A DNA stretch of 19,865 nucleotides from CAUPWF01 sp964369755 (GCA_964369755.1 CAYJFY010000047.1:1-19865); one strand, 5' to 3'. Counted from the stretch's first letter, positions 1-8,310 are shown. Numbers and translations are program-made. Notes: generated by a model not told the origin, from the sequence alone.

Positions 1-1399
1 TTCCAATCTCTAGTGAATTCAAGAAGTCTTCGTCTACACTGTTCGCTTCTTCATCGCCTTGCGCCTTAAGCTCTTCTTGAGCCTCGAATCTTCCTCTCTG
101 GTCGATTGGATCATTCAGCTCTGAGAATGCATTTGCCATTTCGCGACCATAGATGAATAACTCGAAACGCTCTGTGAACTCTTGATCGTCTGGCTTTCTC
201 TTCGCAAGTGGAGAGATTTCCACTGGATGGTCGATTACAAAGGTTGGTTGTACTAATTTTTCTTCTGCATATTCTTCGAAGAATAATGCGATGATATCTC
301 CACGCTTGTGACGGTTCTCGAACTCAATGTGGTGTTCTTTCGCCACTGCTTTTGCTTCCTCTTCAGTAGTGATCTGTGTAAAGTCTACCCCTGCATATTT
401 CTTAACTGCATCTAGCATTGTTATTCTCTCGAATGGTGCTCCGAAGTCAATCTCCACTTCTTGATATGTGAATTTTGTTGTTCCTAATACTTCTTGTGCT
501 ACATGACGGTATAGGTTCTCGCATAATTCCATCATACCTTCATAGTCTGTATATGCTTGATATAATTCCATCAATGTAAATTCTGGATTGTGACGAACAG
601 AGAGCCCTTCGTTACGGAATACACGACCGATTTCGTATACACGCTCTAGTCCACCAACGATAAGTCTCTTCAAGTATAATTCAAGAGAAATACGAAGGTG
701 TACGTCTTCGTCCAATGCATTGAAATGAGTATCGAATGGACGTGCAGCTGCACCACCAGCATTTGGTACTAGCATCGGTGTCTCAACTTCCATAAAATTT
801 TCCCCGTCTAGGTAGTTACGCATCGCAGAGATAATCTGTGAACGCTTGATAAATGTGTCACGAACCTCTGGGTTCATAACCAAATCCACATATCTTTGAC
901 GGTATCTAGTATCTGTATTTGTTAATCCGTGGAACTTTTCAGGTAGAATCTGCAAGCTCTTTGTAAGAAGTTCAATTTCTGAAACACGTAGCGAGATTTC
1001 TCCCATCTTGGTAGTAAATACTTCACCCTTCAAACCAACGATATCACCGATGTCCATCTTCTTAACACCAGCATACTCCTCTTCTCCGATAATATCACGC
1101 GCTACATAACACTGGATATTCCCTTTTAAATCCTGAATATTAACAAAGGATGCCTTACCCATTACACGTTTTGCCATGATACGTCCCGCGATAGACACCT
1201 CACTTCCCTCTAGGGATTCGTAGTTGTCTTTCACTTCTTGGCTATGATGTGTGCGGTCATATTTTGTGATTTCAAAAGGATTTTTTCCTTCTTCCACAAG
1301 ATTTTGTAATTTCTCACGTCTTACCATGCGCAATTGATTCAGATCTAATTCTGGTTGTTCACCGTTTCCATTCTTTTGTTGATTTTCTTGAGACATCAT
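1..1399 (-). CDS. lysS: Lysyl-tRNA synthetase, class II (3' end outside window)
   Basis: Charges tRNA-Lys with lysine in the cytoplasm. The frame is open from an ATG pair at 1399-1394 to the window edge, about 466 codons. The N-terminal OB-fold anticodon-binding region includes SIAGRIMAKRVMGKASFVNI. The class II catalytic core shows LRISLELYLKRLIVGGLERV and then motif 2, EIGRVFRNEG followed by RHNPEFTLMELYQAY. The frame stops at the edge just after DEDFLNSLEIG, so motif 3 (the GxGxGxDR segment) and roughly 35-40 residues are missing, judged from the usual ~500 residues. AGAGGTG lies 4 nt before the first ATG and 7 nt before the second, so the second (1396) may be the real start. It is the last gene of the co-directional block, 139 bp after greA. 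I saw no T-box leader. Confidence 0.96.
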   Translation of the reverse strand, partial: MMSQENQQKNGNGEQPELDLNQLRMVRREKLQNLVEEGKNPFEITKYDRTHHSQEVKDNYESLEGSEVSIAGRIMAKRVMGKASFVNIQDLKGNIQCYVARDIIGEEEYAGVKKMDIGDIVGLKGEVFTTKMGEISLRVSEIELLTKSLQILPEKFHGLTNTDTRYRQRYVDLVMNPEVRDTFIKRSQIISAMRNYLDGENFMEVETPMLVPNAGGAAARPFDTHFNALDEDVHLRISLELYLKRLIVGGLERVYEIGRVFRNEGLSVRHNPEFTLMELYQAYTDYEGMMELCENLYRHVAQEVLGTTKFTYQEVEIDFGAPFERITMLDAVKKYAGVDFTQITTEEEAKAVAKEHHIEFENRHKRGDIIALFFEEYAEEKLVQPTFVIDHPVEISPLAKRKPDDQEFTERFELFIYGREMANAFSELNDPIDQRGRFEAQEELKAQGDEEANSVDEDFLNSLEIG

Positions 1400-1463
1400 C
1401 TACACCTCTTCTTCCACTTAATCCTATTTTCACAATATCTATATAACTATCCCATTCTCACTG

Positions 1464-1489
1464 TAATGTGAAAATTTATTTTCACATTA
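1464..1489. repeat. Inverted repeat with TGTGAAAA arms upstream of lysS
   Basis: The arms TAATGTGAAAA (1464-1474) and TTTTCACATTA (1479-1489) are perfectly complementary around the loop TTTA. It lies 65 bp upstream of lysS in the greA-lysS gap. The stem is AT-rich and no T-tract follows, so an operator or 5'-UTR hairpin is as likely as a terminator. Another ATTTTCACA copy sits at 1426-1434, closer to the start codon. Confidence 0.6.
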
Positions 1490-1504
1490 ACCTCTATATC
1501 CCAT

Positions 1505-1530
1505 AACAAGACTGCCTAGGCAGTCTTGTT
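1505..1530. terminator. Perfect 26-bp palindrome after greA, possible terminator
   Basis: AACAAGACTGCCT is followed directly by its exact reverse complement. As RNA it would form an 11-bp stem with loop CUAG, 8 bp past the greA stop codon. On the minus strand the next bases are ATGGGATATAG, not a U-tract, so it is an atypical terminator. It could instead be an RNA-stabilising or processing hairpin, or an operator. Confidence 0.45.
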
Positions 1531-1538
1531 AATTTGGT

Positions 1539-2021
1539 CTAATTTGCTCTTTCAATTTTAAGTACTTCGTACTCTACCATACCTACTTGAGTATCTAGGC
1601 TTACCACATCACCGATCTTTCTTCCTAGCAATGCGCTTCCTACTGGCGACTCATTAGAGATTTTGCCTTCTAGGCTGTTTGCTTCTGTTGAACCAACAAT
1701 CTTGAACTCAATCTCTTCTTCATATTCTTTATCATATACGAATACGATGCATCCGATGCTAATCTTATCTAAGTCAACCTCGTCTTCGTCTACCACTTCA
1801 ACATTCTTTAATATTTTCTCAAGTTCGTCGATACGTGCTTCGATGTCGCGTTGCTCGTCTTTCGCTGCGTCATACTCCGCATTCTCTGACAAATCCCCTT
1901 GTTCTCTAGCTTCTTTAATTTTTTCTGCTACTTCCTTACGCTTGTGAACCTTTAAGTCTTCTAGCTCAGTCTCAAGCTCTCTTAATCCTGTGTAAGTAAG
2001 TATCGTTTTTTTCTCACTCAT
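1539..2021 (-). CDS. greA: Transcription elongation factor GreA
   Basis: Rescues backtracked RNA polymerase by stimulating cleavage of the nascent transcript. The product is 160 residues, the normal GreA length. The N-terminal coiled coil carries the family hallmark GDLSENAEYDAAKDEQ; the C-terminal globular domain includes SPVGSALLGRKIGDVV. I chose the ATG at 2021 (MSEKKTILTYTG) over an ATG 17 codons upstream. It gives the family length, and AAGGAAGGG sits about 9 nt ahead, whereas the upstream extension (MKINCILMIRHK) is unlike GreA. A consensus promoter inside the end of dusB would start transcription about 50 nt upstream, so greA, perhaps with lysS, can be expressed independently of the genes before it. 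Confidence 0.97.
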   Translation of the reverse strand: MSEKKTILTYTGLRELETELEDLKVHKRKEVAEKIKEAREQGDLSENAEYDAAKDEQRDIEARIDELEKILKNVEVVDEDEVDLDKISIGCIVFVYDKEYEEEIEFKIVGSTEANSLEGKISNESPVGSALLGRKIGDVVSLDTQVGMVEYEVLKIERAN

Positions 2022-2079
2022 TCTAAATTCCCTTCCTTTATGTCTGATCATTAAAATGCAATTGATTTTCAATCACACT

Positions 2080-2108
2080 ATTATAACTTACTGAATTTTA
2101 AATGTCAA
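2080..2108 (-). promoter_or_regulatory. Consensus sigma-A promoter for greA, inside the dusB 3' end
   Basis: On the minus strand TTGACA (2108-2103) and TATAAT (2085-2080) are separated by exactly 17 bp; both hexamers match consensus perfectly. Transcription would start near 2073, leaving a ~50-nt leader before greA. The dusB stop codon (2090-2088) falls between the two boxes. Confidence 0.85.
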
Positions 2109-3074
2109 CAACTTTTCCAATTCTTCATAGGTCTCCACTTGGTTTATCAAGCCTCGTAATTTGGCTGAATTCGGTAATCCTGCGGTATACCAAGCCACAT
2201 GTTTTCTCATCTCGCGTATCCCCAGATAGTCTCCCTTGTAGTCCATCTGCATCTTTGTATGACGCAACATCATATCTACACGTTCTTCTATAGAGGGTTT
2301 TGGTATTTCTTGTCCTGTTCTATCATACGCAAGTAGTTCTGAAAATATCCATGGATTTCCTTGCGTTCCTCTGCCAATCATAACAGCGTCACACCCTGTT
2401 TCCTTGCGCATACGAACGGCATCCTGCCAATTCAGCACATCTCCATTTCCAATCACAGGAATGGAAACTGCCTCTTTCACTTCACGAATGATGTTCCAAT
2501 CCGCCTTTCCTGAATAATATTCTTCCCTTGTCCGACCGTGAACTGCAACTGCTGCCCCACCTGCCTCTTCGATGACTTTTGCGATTTCCACCGCATTGGT
2601 ATTCTCATCATTAAATCCCTTACGAATCTTCACTGTAACCGGTTTTTGAATCGCCCTTACTGTTTGGTAAACAATGTCATATACCAGTTTTGGCTTGAGC
2701 ATCAATGCTGAACCTTCTCCATTTTTTACAATCTTTGGAACCGGACATCCCATATTGATGTCTAGAATCTGAAACGGGCGTTCCTCTATCGCTTTTGCCA
2801 CCTCACTGACTACATCTGGCTCTGAACCAAATAATTGAAGCGACACGGGACATTCCCTTGGATCAATCTGCAGGAGTGCCTCTGTATTTTTATTCTTATA
2901 TTGGATTGCTTTTGCACTGACCATCTCTGTATAGATTAGCCCCACACCTTGCTCCTTACAGAGCAAGCGAAAAGGCAGGTCCGTGACACCTGCCATAGGC
3001 GCTAATACATATGGATTCTCTATGGATACATCACCTATCTTGAACCCATAATCTTGATTTATATTTTTACTCAT
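2088..3074 (-). CDS. dusB: tRNA-dihydrouridine synthase (DusB type)
   Basis: FMN-dependent enzyme that reduces uridine to dihydrouridine in tRNA, using NADPH. At 328 residues it matches the DusB family. The TIM-barrel N-terminus has VLAPMAGVTDLPFR (about 23-36). The catalytic cysteine is Cys110 in DINMGCPVPK, followed by VKIRKGF, AVHGRTREEYYSGKADW and the FMN-phosphate loop segments IGNGDV and MIGRGTQGNPW. Its ATG overlaps the coaX stop by 4 bp (ATGA), so the two are probably translationally coupled. The exact Dus subtype comes from length and motifs, not from a tree. A dus-greA-lysS order is familiar in Firmicutes. Confidence 0.95.
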   Translation of the reverse strand: MSKNINQDYGFKIGDVSIENPYVLAPMAGVTDLPFRLLCKEQGVGLIYTEMVSAKAIQYKNKNTEALLQIDPRECPVSLQLFGSEPDVVSEVAKAIEERPFQILDINMGCPVPKIVKNGEGSALMLKPKLVYDIVYQTVRAIQKPVTVKIRKGFNDENTNAVEIAKVIEEAGGAAVAVHGRTREEYYSGKADWNIIREVKEAVSIPVIGNGDVLNWQDAVRMRKETGCDAVMIGRGTQGNPWIFSELLAYDRTGQEIPKPSIEERVDMMLRHTKMQMDYKGDYLGIREMRKHVAWYTAGLPNSAKLRGLINQVETYEELEKLLTFKIQ

Positions 3075-3844
3075 AGTTTCGCATTTTTTTCGTATATGAT
3101 ACGAAGTCCTTCTAATGTTAATGTAGGATTATAGATATCGATGGACTCTGTTTCATTTGCAATGATATTCCCTAGTCCACCTGTGGCCACAACCTTGATA
3201 TCTTGTCTTCCTAGTTCTTCTTTCATCTGATTGATGATATATTCTGTTTGCCCAATATAGCCATATACAATACCAGCTTGCATACTGGTAATTGTTTCCT
3301 TGGCCAATATGGTTGGTGGCTTAATAATTTCAATTTCAGGTAACATGGCCGCATTCTCTGTTAGAGAACGTGCCGCTGTACGGATTCCCGGAGCTGTTAC
3401 TCCATAGAGGTACGTTCCCGTTTCATCTACATAATCATAAGTTGTTGCCGTTCCAAAATCTGCTACAATAATAGGTCCACCATAGATATTGTGTGCTGCC
3501 ACCGCATCTACAATTCGGTCTGGACCGATCTGTCTCGGGTTATCTGTATGTATCTTCAATCCCGTTTTTATCCCCGCAGACACTACAATTGGCTTGATAT
3601 CAAAATATTTTATGATTGCACTTCCAAATGAGTGCATCACATTTGGTACTACCGATGTAATAATCACGGCCTCAACATCTCCTGGATCATACTTCTTATG
3701 TTGTATCAACGCACATAGCACACTTCCATACTCATCGGATGTTCGCGGTTGCTTGGTCGTAATACGAAATTGAGATACTAACTCACTTCCATCAAACATT
3801 CCAACGGTAATATTCGTATTCCCGATATCTACACCTAATAACAT
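3071..3844 (-). CDS. coaX: Type III pantothenate kinase
   Basis: Catalyses ATP-dependent phosphorylation of pantothenate, the first step of coenzyme A synthesis. The 257-residue product has the ASKHA-fold phosphate motif GVDIGNTN at the N-terminus (Asp6), the pantothenate-pocket motif GPDR (107-110), DFGTATTYD (129-137) and a late ATGGLGN adenosine-side motif, all typical of CoaX. It starts at ATG 3844 with AAGGGGGAG about 8 nt upstream. It lies 40 bp after the small DUF6145-like gene and overlaps dusB. Type III kinases are usually not inhibited by CoA; that is family knowledge, not visible here. Confidence 0.96.
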   Translation of the reverse strand: MLLGVDIGNTNITVGMFDGSELVSQFRITTKQPRTSDEYGSVLCALIQHKKYDPGDVEAVIITSVVPNVMHSFGSAIIKYFDIKPIVVSAGIKTGLKIHTDNPRQIGPDRIVDAVAAHNIYGGPIIVADFGTATTYDYVDETGTYLYGVTAPGIRTAARSLTENAAMLPEIEIIKPPTILAKETITSMQAGIVYGYIGQTEYIINQMKEELGRQDIKVVATGGLGNIIANETESIDIYNPTLTLEGLRIIYEKNAKL

Positions 3845-3884
3845 ATTCTTCTCCCCCTTCTGTCGTCCTCATCTAGTCACTTCA

Positions 3885-4202
3885 TTATTGACAAAATGTC
3901 TTATAGTATAATTCTAGAGATTCTAGCAATTCTTCTTTCGTTCTCTGGATTTCTTTCACCTTCAACTGACTCCCTATCTCATCATAGAGCAAATCATTTT
4001 CATCCATCTGCACATTCAAGAACAAGGAACCTTCTTCATCAAATTCTAAGGTCAAACTTCCACCTACGTCAGCTGTAAAGAGCACGCACATAATCTTTAA
4101 CTCGTCCTTCACATAGTCTGGTAAATTCTCAAATTCTGGATTTAAATAATATTTTTGTTCATATGAATTCGCTCCACATAATACTACATTCTCATCAAAC
4201 AT
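3885..4202 (-). CDS. Small conserved protein, DUF6145-like
   Basis: A 105-residue acidic protein with no signal peptide or membrane segment. It reads as a compact cytosolic domain, with features such as CGANSYEQKYYLNPEF near the start, ELKIMCVLFTADVGGSLTLE in the middle and a charged helical C-terminus. It resembles, from memory, the small DUF6145 proteins of Lachnospiraceae; I cannot verify that here and no function is known to me. The ATG at 4202 overlaps the birA stop by 8 bp, and coaX follows after 40 bp, so it is co-expressed with a biotin ligase and a CoA-pathway enzyme. That context hints at, but does not show, a cofactor-related role. Confidence 0.8.
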   Translation of the reverse strand: MFDENVVLCGANSYEQKYYLNPEFENLPDYVKDELKIMCVLFTADVGGSLTLEFDEEGSLFLNVQMDENDLLYDEIGSQLKVKEIQRTKEELLESLELYYKTFCQ

Positions 4203-5175
4203 AACCGTACATTCCTCTCACCGATACTTCTCCTGCGAAGATTGCTTCACACACTCCGCCCTCTCTCTCCACCAACAAGGCACCTGCATCATCAATCCCT
4301 AATGCCATGGCTTCAAATGCCCCCTTAGGGTCTAACACTTTCACTGATTGATTCTTATTCACCAAGAGCTGATTATATTCCTCTCTCATATATGATAAAC
4401 TTTCTTCTCCGCAAAAATTCTCATATTGGATTTCGAATTCATTCATAATTTCACCAATTAATTCTGCACGGAGAACCAACGATCCTGTTTCATTCTTAAT
4501 CGACGTTCCAATCTCCGCTAATTCCACAGGAAATTCCTCTATATTACAGTTTAATCCGACACCGATGACAACATAATTGATATAATCAATCTCTGTACTC
4601 ATCTCTGTCAAAATTCCACAGATTTTTTTCTTATTTAATACGATATCGTTCGGCCACTTAATCTGAACTTCCATCTCATCGTCCTTGTTCAACACCTTAG
4701 CGATACTGTATGCCATCACCAAAGTCAGCATGGGTGCTTTCACTGGTTCAAACTTTGGTCGAATCAACAAACTCATAAAGACATTGCTTCCCGCGGGCGA
4801 TTCCCAACGGTTACCACGCCTTCCCTTACCTTTCGATTGCATATCTGAAACTACGAGGGTTCCCTCAGCACTTCCTCTTTCGCCTAGAACTTTGGCCTGA
4901 ATATTGGTCGAATCCACTTCACTATAATAAACCACTTCTCTTCCCATTGTCTTGGAGAAAATGTGGCTCTCTATCGTCGCTTTATTCATAATATCTGGAC
5001 TTTCCAGGAGACGATAACCTTTGTTTCGAATCGCTTCGATTTCATAGCCCTCATCCTTTAACTGTCCGATTACTTTCCATATAGCAGTGCGAGAAACAGA
5101 GAATTTGTCGCAGAGCTCTTGCCCCGAAATATAGCCCTCTGTTTCCCGCAAATATTTTAAGATTTCACTTTTCAC
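4195..5175 (-). CDS. birA: Bifunctional biotin--protein ligase / biotin repressor
   Basis: Attaches biotin to carboxylase carrier proteins through biotinyl-AMP; the N-terminal helix-turn-helix suggests it also represses biotin genes. The product is 326 residues. Residues 1-60 form a winged helix (SGQELCDKFSVSRTAIWKVI). The catalytic domain has VDSTN (88-92), the biotinyl-AMP loop SKGKGRRGNRWESP (about 114-127) and KWPNDI with the following KKICGILTE. The start is a GTG at 5175, supported by AGGAGT 7 nt upstream; no better ATG is present. It lies 14 bp after argF and overlaps the next gene. I saw no biotin operator in the window, so targets must lie elsewhere. Confidence 0.95.
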   Translation of the reverse strand: MKSEILKYLRETEGYISGQELCDKFSVSRTAIWKVIGQLKDEGYEIEAIRNKGYRLLESPDIMNKATIESHIFSKTMGREVVYYSEVDSTNIQAKVLGERGSAEGTLVVSDMQSKGKGRRGNRWESPAGSNVFMSLLIRPKFEPVKAPMLTLVMAYSIAKVLNKDDEMEVQIKWPNDIVLNKKKICGILTEMSTEIDYINYVVIGVGLNCNIEEFPVELAEIGTSIKNETGSLVLRAELIGEIMNEFEIQYENFCGEESLSYMREEYNQLLVNKNQSVKVLDPKGAFEAMALGIDDAGALLVEREGGVCEAIFAGEVSVRGMYGYV

Positions 5176-5189
5176 TAAAATGACTCCTA

Positions 5190-6125
5190 TTACTCACCTA
5201 AAGTTGCAACCATAACTGCCTTGATTGTATGTAGACGATTCTCCGCCTCATCAAACACAACAGAAGCTTCGCTTTCAAATACATCCTCTGTCACTTCTTT
5301 TCCTTTGACAGCTGGTAAGCAATGCATAAAGATTGCATTTTTGTTCTCTGTTTTATCCATCAATTGTTGATTCACTTGATATGGTTGTAACAGTGCGATT
5401 CTCTCTGCTGCTTTGTCTTCCTCACCCATAGAGCACCAAACATCTGTGTACAATACGTCAGCGCCTTTTACTGCTTCCACTTTATCCGTTACCACAATAT
5501 CTGCACCTGACTCATCCGCATAACCCTTGCACAGTTGAATCAATTCCTCTTCTGCCCACAAACTCTCTGGTGCAACAATGGTGAAATTAACTCCCACTTT
5601 CGCGCATCCAATCATAAGGCTATTGGCCATATTGTTTCTACCATCTCCTAAGTAGATGAAATTGATTCCTTTTAAGTATCCAAACTGTTCTTTTACAGTA
5701 AGTAAATCTGCTAGGATCTGAGTCGGATGATATAGATCTGTCAATCCATTCCACACCGGAACGCCACTATACTCTGCCAATGCTTCCACGTGGCTCTGCT
5801 GGAATCCACGGAACTCGATTCCATCAAACATACGTCCCAACACTCGCGCTGTGTCCTCGATGCTCTCCTTGTGTCCGAGTTGAATTTCATTTCCTGACAA
5901 GTAAGTCGGGATTCCACCCTCATCTACTGCCGCCACAGTGAATGCGCAACGCGTTCTTGTGGATGGCTTTTCAAAAATCAATGCTATATTCTTGCCTTCT
6001 AGAGAGTTTCCTCTCACTTTGTTTTTCTTCTTTGCCTTTAACTCCGCAGATAAATCGATTAAATATTCGATTTCTGCCGGACTATAATCCTTCAGTGTTA
6101 AAAAACTTCTTCCCTTTAGATTCAT
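5190..6125 (-). CDS. argF: Ornithine carbamoyltransferase
   Basis: Forms citrulline from ornithine and carbamoyl phosphate. The product is 311 residues from the ATG at 6125. The carbamoyl-phosphate motif STRTR is at 55-59, HPTQ at about 133-136, DVWCSMGE carries the SMG ornithine loop, and HCLPA lies near residue 266. I preferred the ATG (MNLKGRSFLTL) over an in-frame GTG three codons upstream, because AGGTGG sits 5 nt before the ATG and overlaps that GTG. No other arginine genes are nearby, so a biosynthetic (ArgF) versus catabolic (ArcB) role cannot be settled by context; ArgF is the default. It starts 9 bp after the SPFH gene. Confidence 0.94.
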   Translation of the reverse strand: MNLKGRSFLTLKDYSPAEIEYLIDLSAELKAKKKNKVRGNSLEGKNIALIFEKPSTRTRCAFTVAAVDEGGIPTYLSGNEIQLGHKESIEDTARVLGRMFDGIEFRGFQQSHVEALAEYSGVPVWNGLTDLYHPTQILADLLTVKEQFGYLKGINFIYLGDGRNNMANSLMIGCAKVGVNFTIVAPESLWAEEELIQLCKGYADESGADIVVTDKVEAVKGADVLYTDVWCSMGEEDKAAERIALLQPYQVNQQLMDKTENKNAIFMHCLPAVKGKEVTEDVFESEASVVFDEAENRLHTIKAVMVATLGE

Positions 6126-6134
6126 GTAAACCAC

Positions 6135-7033
6135 CTATTCTTTTCCTACTTCTGCTAGCCCTTTTACTAATCCTGCAATCCCTTGGATCTCTGATGGGAT
6201 AATAATCTTCGTCGCTTGACCATCTGCTGCCTTCTCGAATGCTTCTAGACTCTTAATTGTAAGAACTGCTTGGTCTGCACCTGCTTCTTTCAAGAAACGG
6301 ATACCATCTGCATGCGCTTGTTGTACCTTAAGAATCGCCTCAGCCTCACCCTCTGCTTCCTTAATCTTCTTCTCACGTTCCGCTTCCGCACGTAAGATTG
6401 CAGATTGCTTCTCTGCCTCAGCGTCAAGGATCAATGACTGCTTCTTACCTTCTGCAACAAGGATGGTAGATTCTCTCTGTCCTTCTGCAATCAGAATAGA
6501 TTCACGTCTCTCACGCTCTGCCTTCATCTGTTTTTCCATCGCATCTTGAATCGCTGCTGGTGGAATAATATTCTTTAATTCTACACGGTTTACCTTGATT
6601 CCCCATGGATCCGTTGCGATATCTAGAGATGCTCTCATCTTCGTATTGATCGTCTCACGAGATGTAAGTGTTTGGTCTAATTCCAAATCCCCGATGATAT
6701 TACGAAGTGTCGTTGCTGTTAAGTTCTCAATCGCCATAATTGGATTCGCTACTCCATAACAGAACAGTTTCGCATCTGTAATCTGGAAGAATACAACGGT
6801 GTCAATTCTCATTGTTACATTATCTTTTGTGATAACTGGTNNNNNNNNNNCACCTTATCAATTACAGGTATCTTCAAGTGAAGACCTGTGTTCCATGTGG
6901 CTAAATACGCCCCCAAACGCTCTACTACTACTGCTTGTGATTGTCTTACAATCTTAACCGATGATGCTATTAGTACAAATATAACAATTACCAATGCTAC
7001 GATTAAAAAAAGTCCCATTCCTGCTGCTCCCAT
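6135..7033 (-). CDS. SPFH/stomatin-like membrane protein (QmcA type), interrupted by assembly gap
   Basis: Membrane-anchored scaffold protein of the SPFH/band-7 family, a class linked to membrane microdomains. The 5' part (7033-6851, 61 codons) has a transmembrane helix (LFLIVALVIVIFVLIA) and the SPFH entry VVVERLGAYLATWNTGLH. The 3' part (6839-6135) resumes with PVITKDNVTMRIDT, the rest of SPFH, an Ala/Glu-rich coiled coil with ILIAEGQRES-type repeats and a hydrophobic C-terminus. The two parts are in different frames across the 10 Ns, but both are well conserved. I infer a missing stretch of about 16-17 residues rather than a real frameshift. Expected length is about 311 residues. AGGAGG precedes the ATG by 8 nt. 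The NfeD-like gene just upstream is its usual partner. Confidence 0.88.
6841..6850. other. Assembly gap (10 Ns), probably a placeholder
   Basis: Ten Ns lie inside the SPFH gene. The minus-strand coding sequence ends exactly on a codon (GTG, Val) at 6851 and resumes with the third base of a codon at 6840. A true gap of length 2 modulo 3 is therefore needed to keep frame, and ten does not fit. Family comparison suggests roughly 47-50 missing bases. Confidence 0.85.
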
Positions 7034-7068
7034 AACTCATTCCTCCTGTTTTCTTGTTTTTATTTTAG

Positions 7069-7497
7069 TTATTTTCTTTTTACTAACAATTTAACCCCTT
7101 GAATCTCTTGAACTACGACTACATCGCCTTTTTTTAGCTCTTCCTCGGATTCAAGCGTCTTCGCTGACCACTCCATACCCTCATGTACTACCTTATATAC
7201 ACCTAGCTTCGGATCATATTCCTTGGTTACAATAACCTCTTCTCCAATGATTCGATCCGCGTTGGTCTTCACGGTCTTCGTATCTAGGTATTTGACTGCA
7301 ATCGGTCTCGTAAAAGCCAGTAGCACCCCAGAAACCACGAAGAACAAAATAATCTGTACCACTAAGTTTGCCCCCAACATCGCTGCGATAAATGCGACCA
7401 GGGCCCCTCCTGCAAACCAGATTGTTGCCAATCCCATGGTAGCGATTTCCACAACCAACAGGAGCACAAAAAATCCTAACCAAATCCATTCATTCAT
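7069..7497 (-). CDS. NfeD-like membrane protein
   Basis: A 142-residue short NfeD-family protein. Two or three hydrophobic helices occupy the first ~65 residues (LGFFVLLLVVEIATMGLATI and VVQIILFFVVSGVLLAF). A soluble C-terminal OB-fold-like domain of about 70 residues follows, rich in beta strands (EEVIVTKEYD ... GDVVVVQEIQGVKLLVKRK). NfeD proteins are typically encoded beside an SPFH protein and thought to work with it at the membrane; here the SPFH gene starts 35 bp downstream. The ATG at 7497 overlaps the stop of the rRNA methyltransferase by 4 bp (ATGA), suggesting coupling. It lacks the N-terminal ClpP-like protease domain of long NfeD forms. Confidence 0.88.
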   Translation of the reverse strand: MNEWIWLGFFVLLLVVEIATMGLATIWFAGGALVAFIAAMLGANLVVQIILFFVVSGVLLAFTRPIAVKYLDTKTVKTNADRIIGEEVIVTKEYDPKLGVYKVVHEGMEWSAKTLESEEELKKGDVVVVQEIQGVKLLVKRK

Positions 7498-8285
7498 CTT
7501 TCACATCTCCTTTGACGATAAACTTCATAGACAAGAATGGTTGTTGCGGTAGCCACATTTAGCGACTCTACCTGCCCCTCCATCGGAATTTTCACCCAGG
7601 AGTCTGCAGTATTTGCAACCTCATCACTCAATCCATTCCCTTCGTTTCCGATGAGAAATGCGATCTTCTTATCATATGTGACTTCATTATAACACAATTT
7701 CCCCTTTAAGTGTGCAGCATAGATACGAATTCGCAAATTTTTCATAATTTCAATTGAATTCTCTAAATTTTCCACATAGACACATGGCACCCGAAAGATT
7801 GCCCCCATGGTAGAACGTATCACTTTCGGCTGATAGATATCCGCTGTGTCGCAACTCAATATAATTCCTGTAACTCCTGCTGCCTCTGCCGTTCGAATGA
7901 TAGTTCCCACATTGCCTGGGTCTTGCACCGCATCCAATACTAAAATATGTGCATTGGGATGTGCCAAAATTTTTTCTAGTTCATAACTTCTTTTTTTCAC
8001 CACAGCCAAGATCCCTTGTGGTGTCTTTGTCTCTGAAACTTTTTGAAATACGATATCACTCAATATTTCTATTTTTATCCTTGTCTGTTTATATACCTCC
8101 AAGGCAGTTGGATTTTTATCATAAAACGATTCCGTGCAGTAGATTTCCAAGATATCTTCTCTAGGAATCTCCTCAAACATCCGAATCCCCTCGATAAGAA
8201 ACACGTTCTTCTCATCTCGTACTTTTTTCTTCTTCTGAAGTTGAACCAACTGTTTAATCTTCGGATTACTCGTACTGGTTATCAT
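7494..8285 (-). CDS. SpoU-family RNA 2'-O-methyltransferase (TrmH/RlmB-like)
   Basis: SAM-dependent 2'-O-ribose methyltransferase of the SPOUT superfamily, probably acting on 23S rRNA or tRNA. At 263 residues it has an N-terminal substrate-binding domain (starting ITSTSNPKIKQLVQLQKKKK, as in RlmB/TsnR relatives). The three SpoU motifs follow: motif 1 VLDAVQDPGNVGTIIRTAEA, motif 2 FLIGNEGNGLSDE and motif 3 IPMEGQVESLNVATATTIL, which form the knotted SAM site. GGAGAG lies about 8 nt before the ATG at 8285. The exact target nucleotide cannot be assigned, so I give no symbol. It sits between ktrA (25 bp upstream) and the NfeD-like gene (4-bp overlap). Confidence 0.92.
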   Translation of the reverse strand: MITSTSNPKIKQLVQLQKKKKVRDEKNVFLIEGIRMFEEIPREDILEIYCTESFYDKNPTALEVYKQTRIKIEILSDIVFQKVSETKTPQGILAVVKKRSYELEKILAHPNAHILVLDAVQDPGNVGTIIRTAEAAGVTGIILSCDTADIYQPKVIRSTMGAIFRVPCVYVENLENSIEIMKNLRIRIYAAHLKGKLCYNEVTYDKKIAFLIGNEGNGLSDEVANTADSWVKIPMEGQVESLNVATATTILVYEVYRQRRCER

Positions 8286-8310
8286 CTCTTCACGCTCTCC
8301 AAAATCTCTA

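Noticed and set aside
1400..1538. T-box riboswitch for lysS
   Set aside because: The gap is only 139 bp, with no visible T-box sequence or specifier stem; only simple inverted repeats are present.
2022..2072. 17-residue N-terminal extension of GreA
   Set aside because: Its first codon would lie at the predicted transcription start, the residues are not GreA-like, and the internal ATG has a good Shine-Dalgarno.
6135..6812. Two separate genes or a true frameshift in the SPFH protein
   Set aside because: The break coincides exactly with the Ns and conserved sequence flanks it on both sides.
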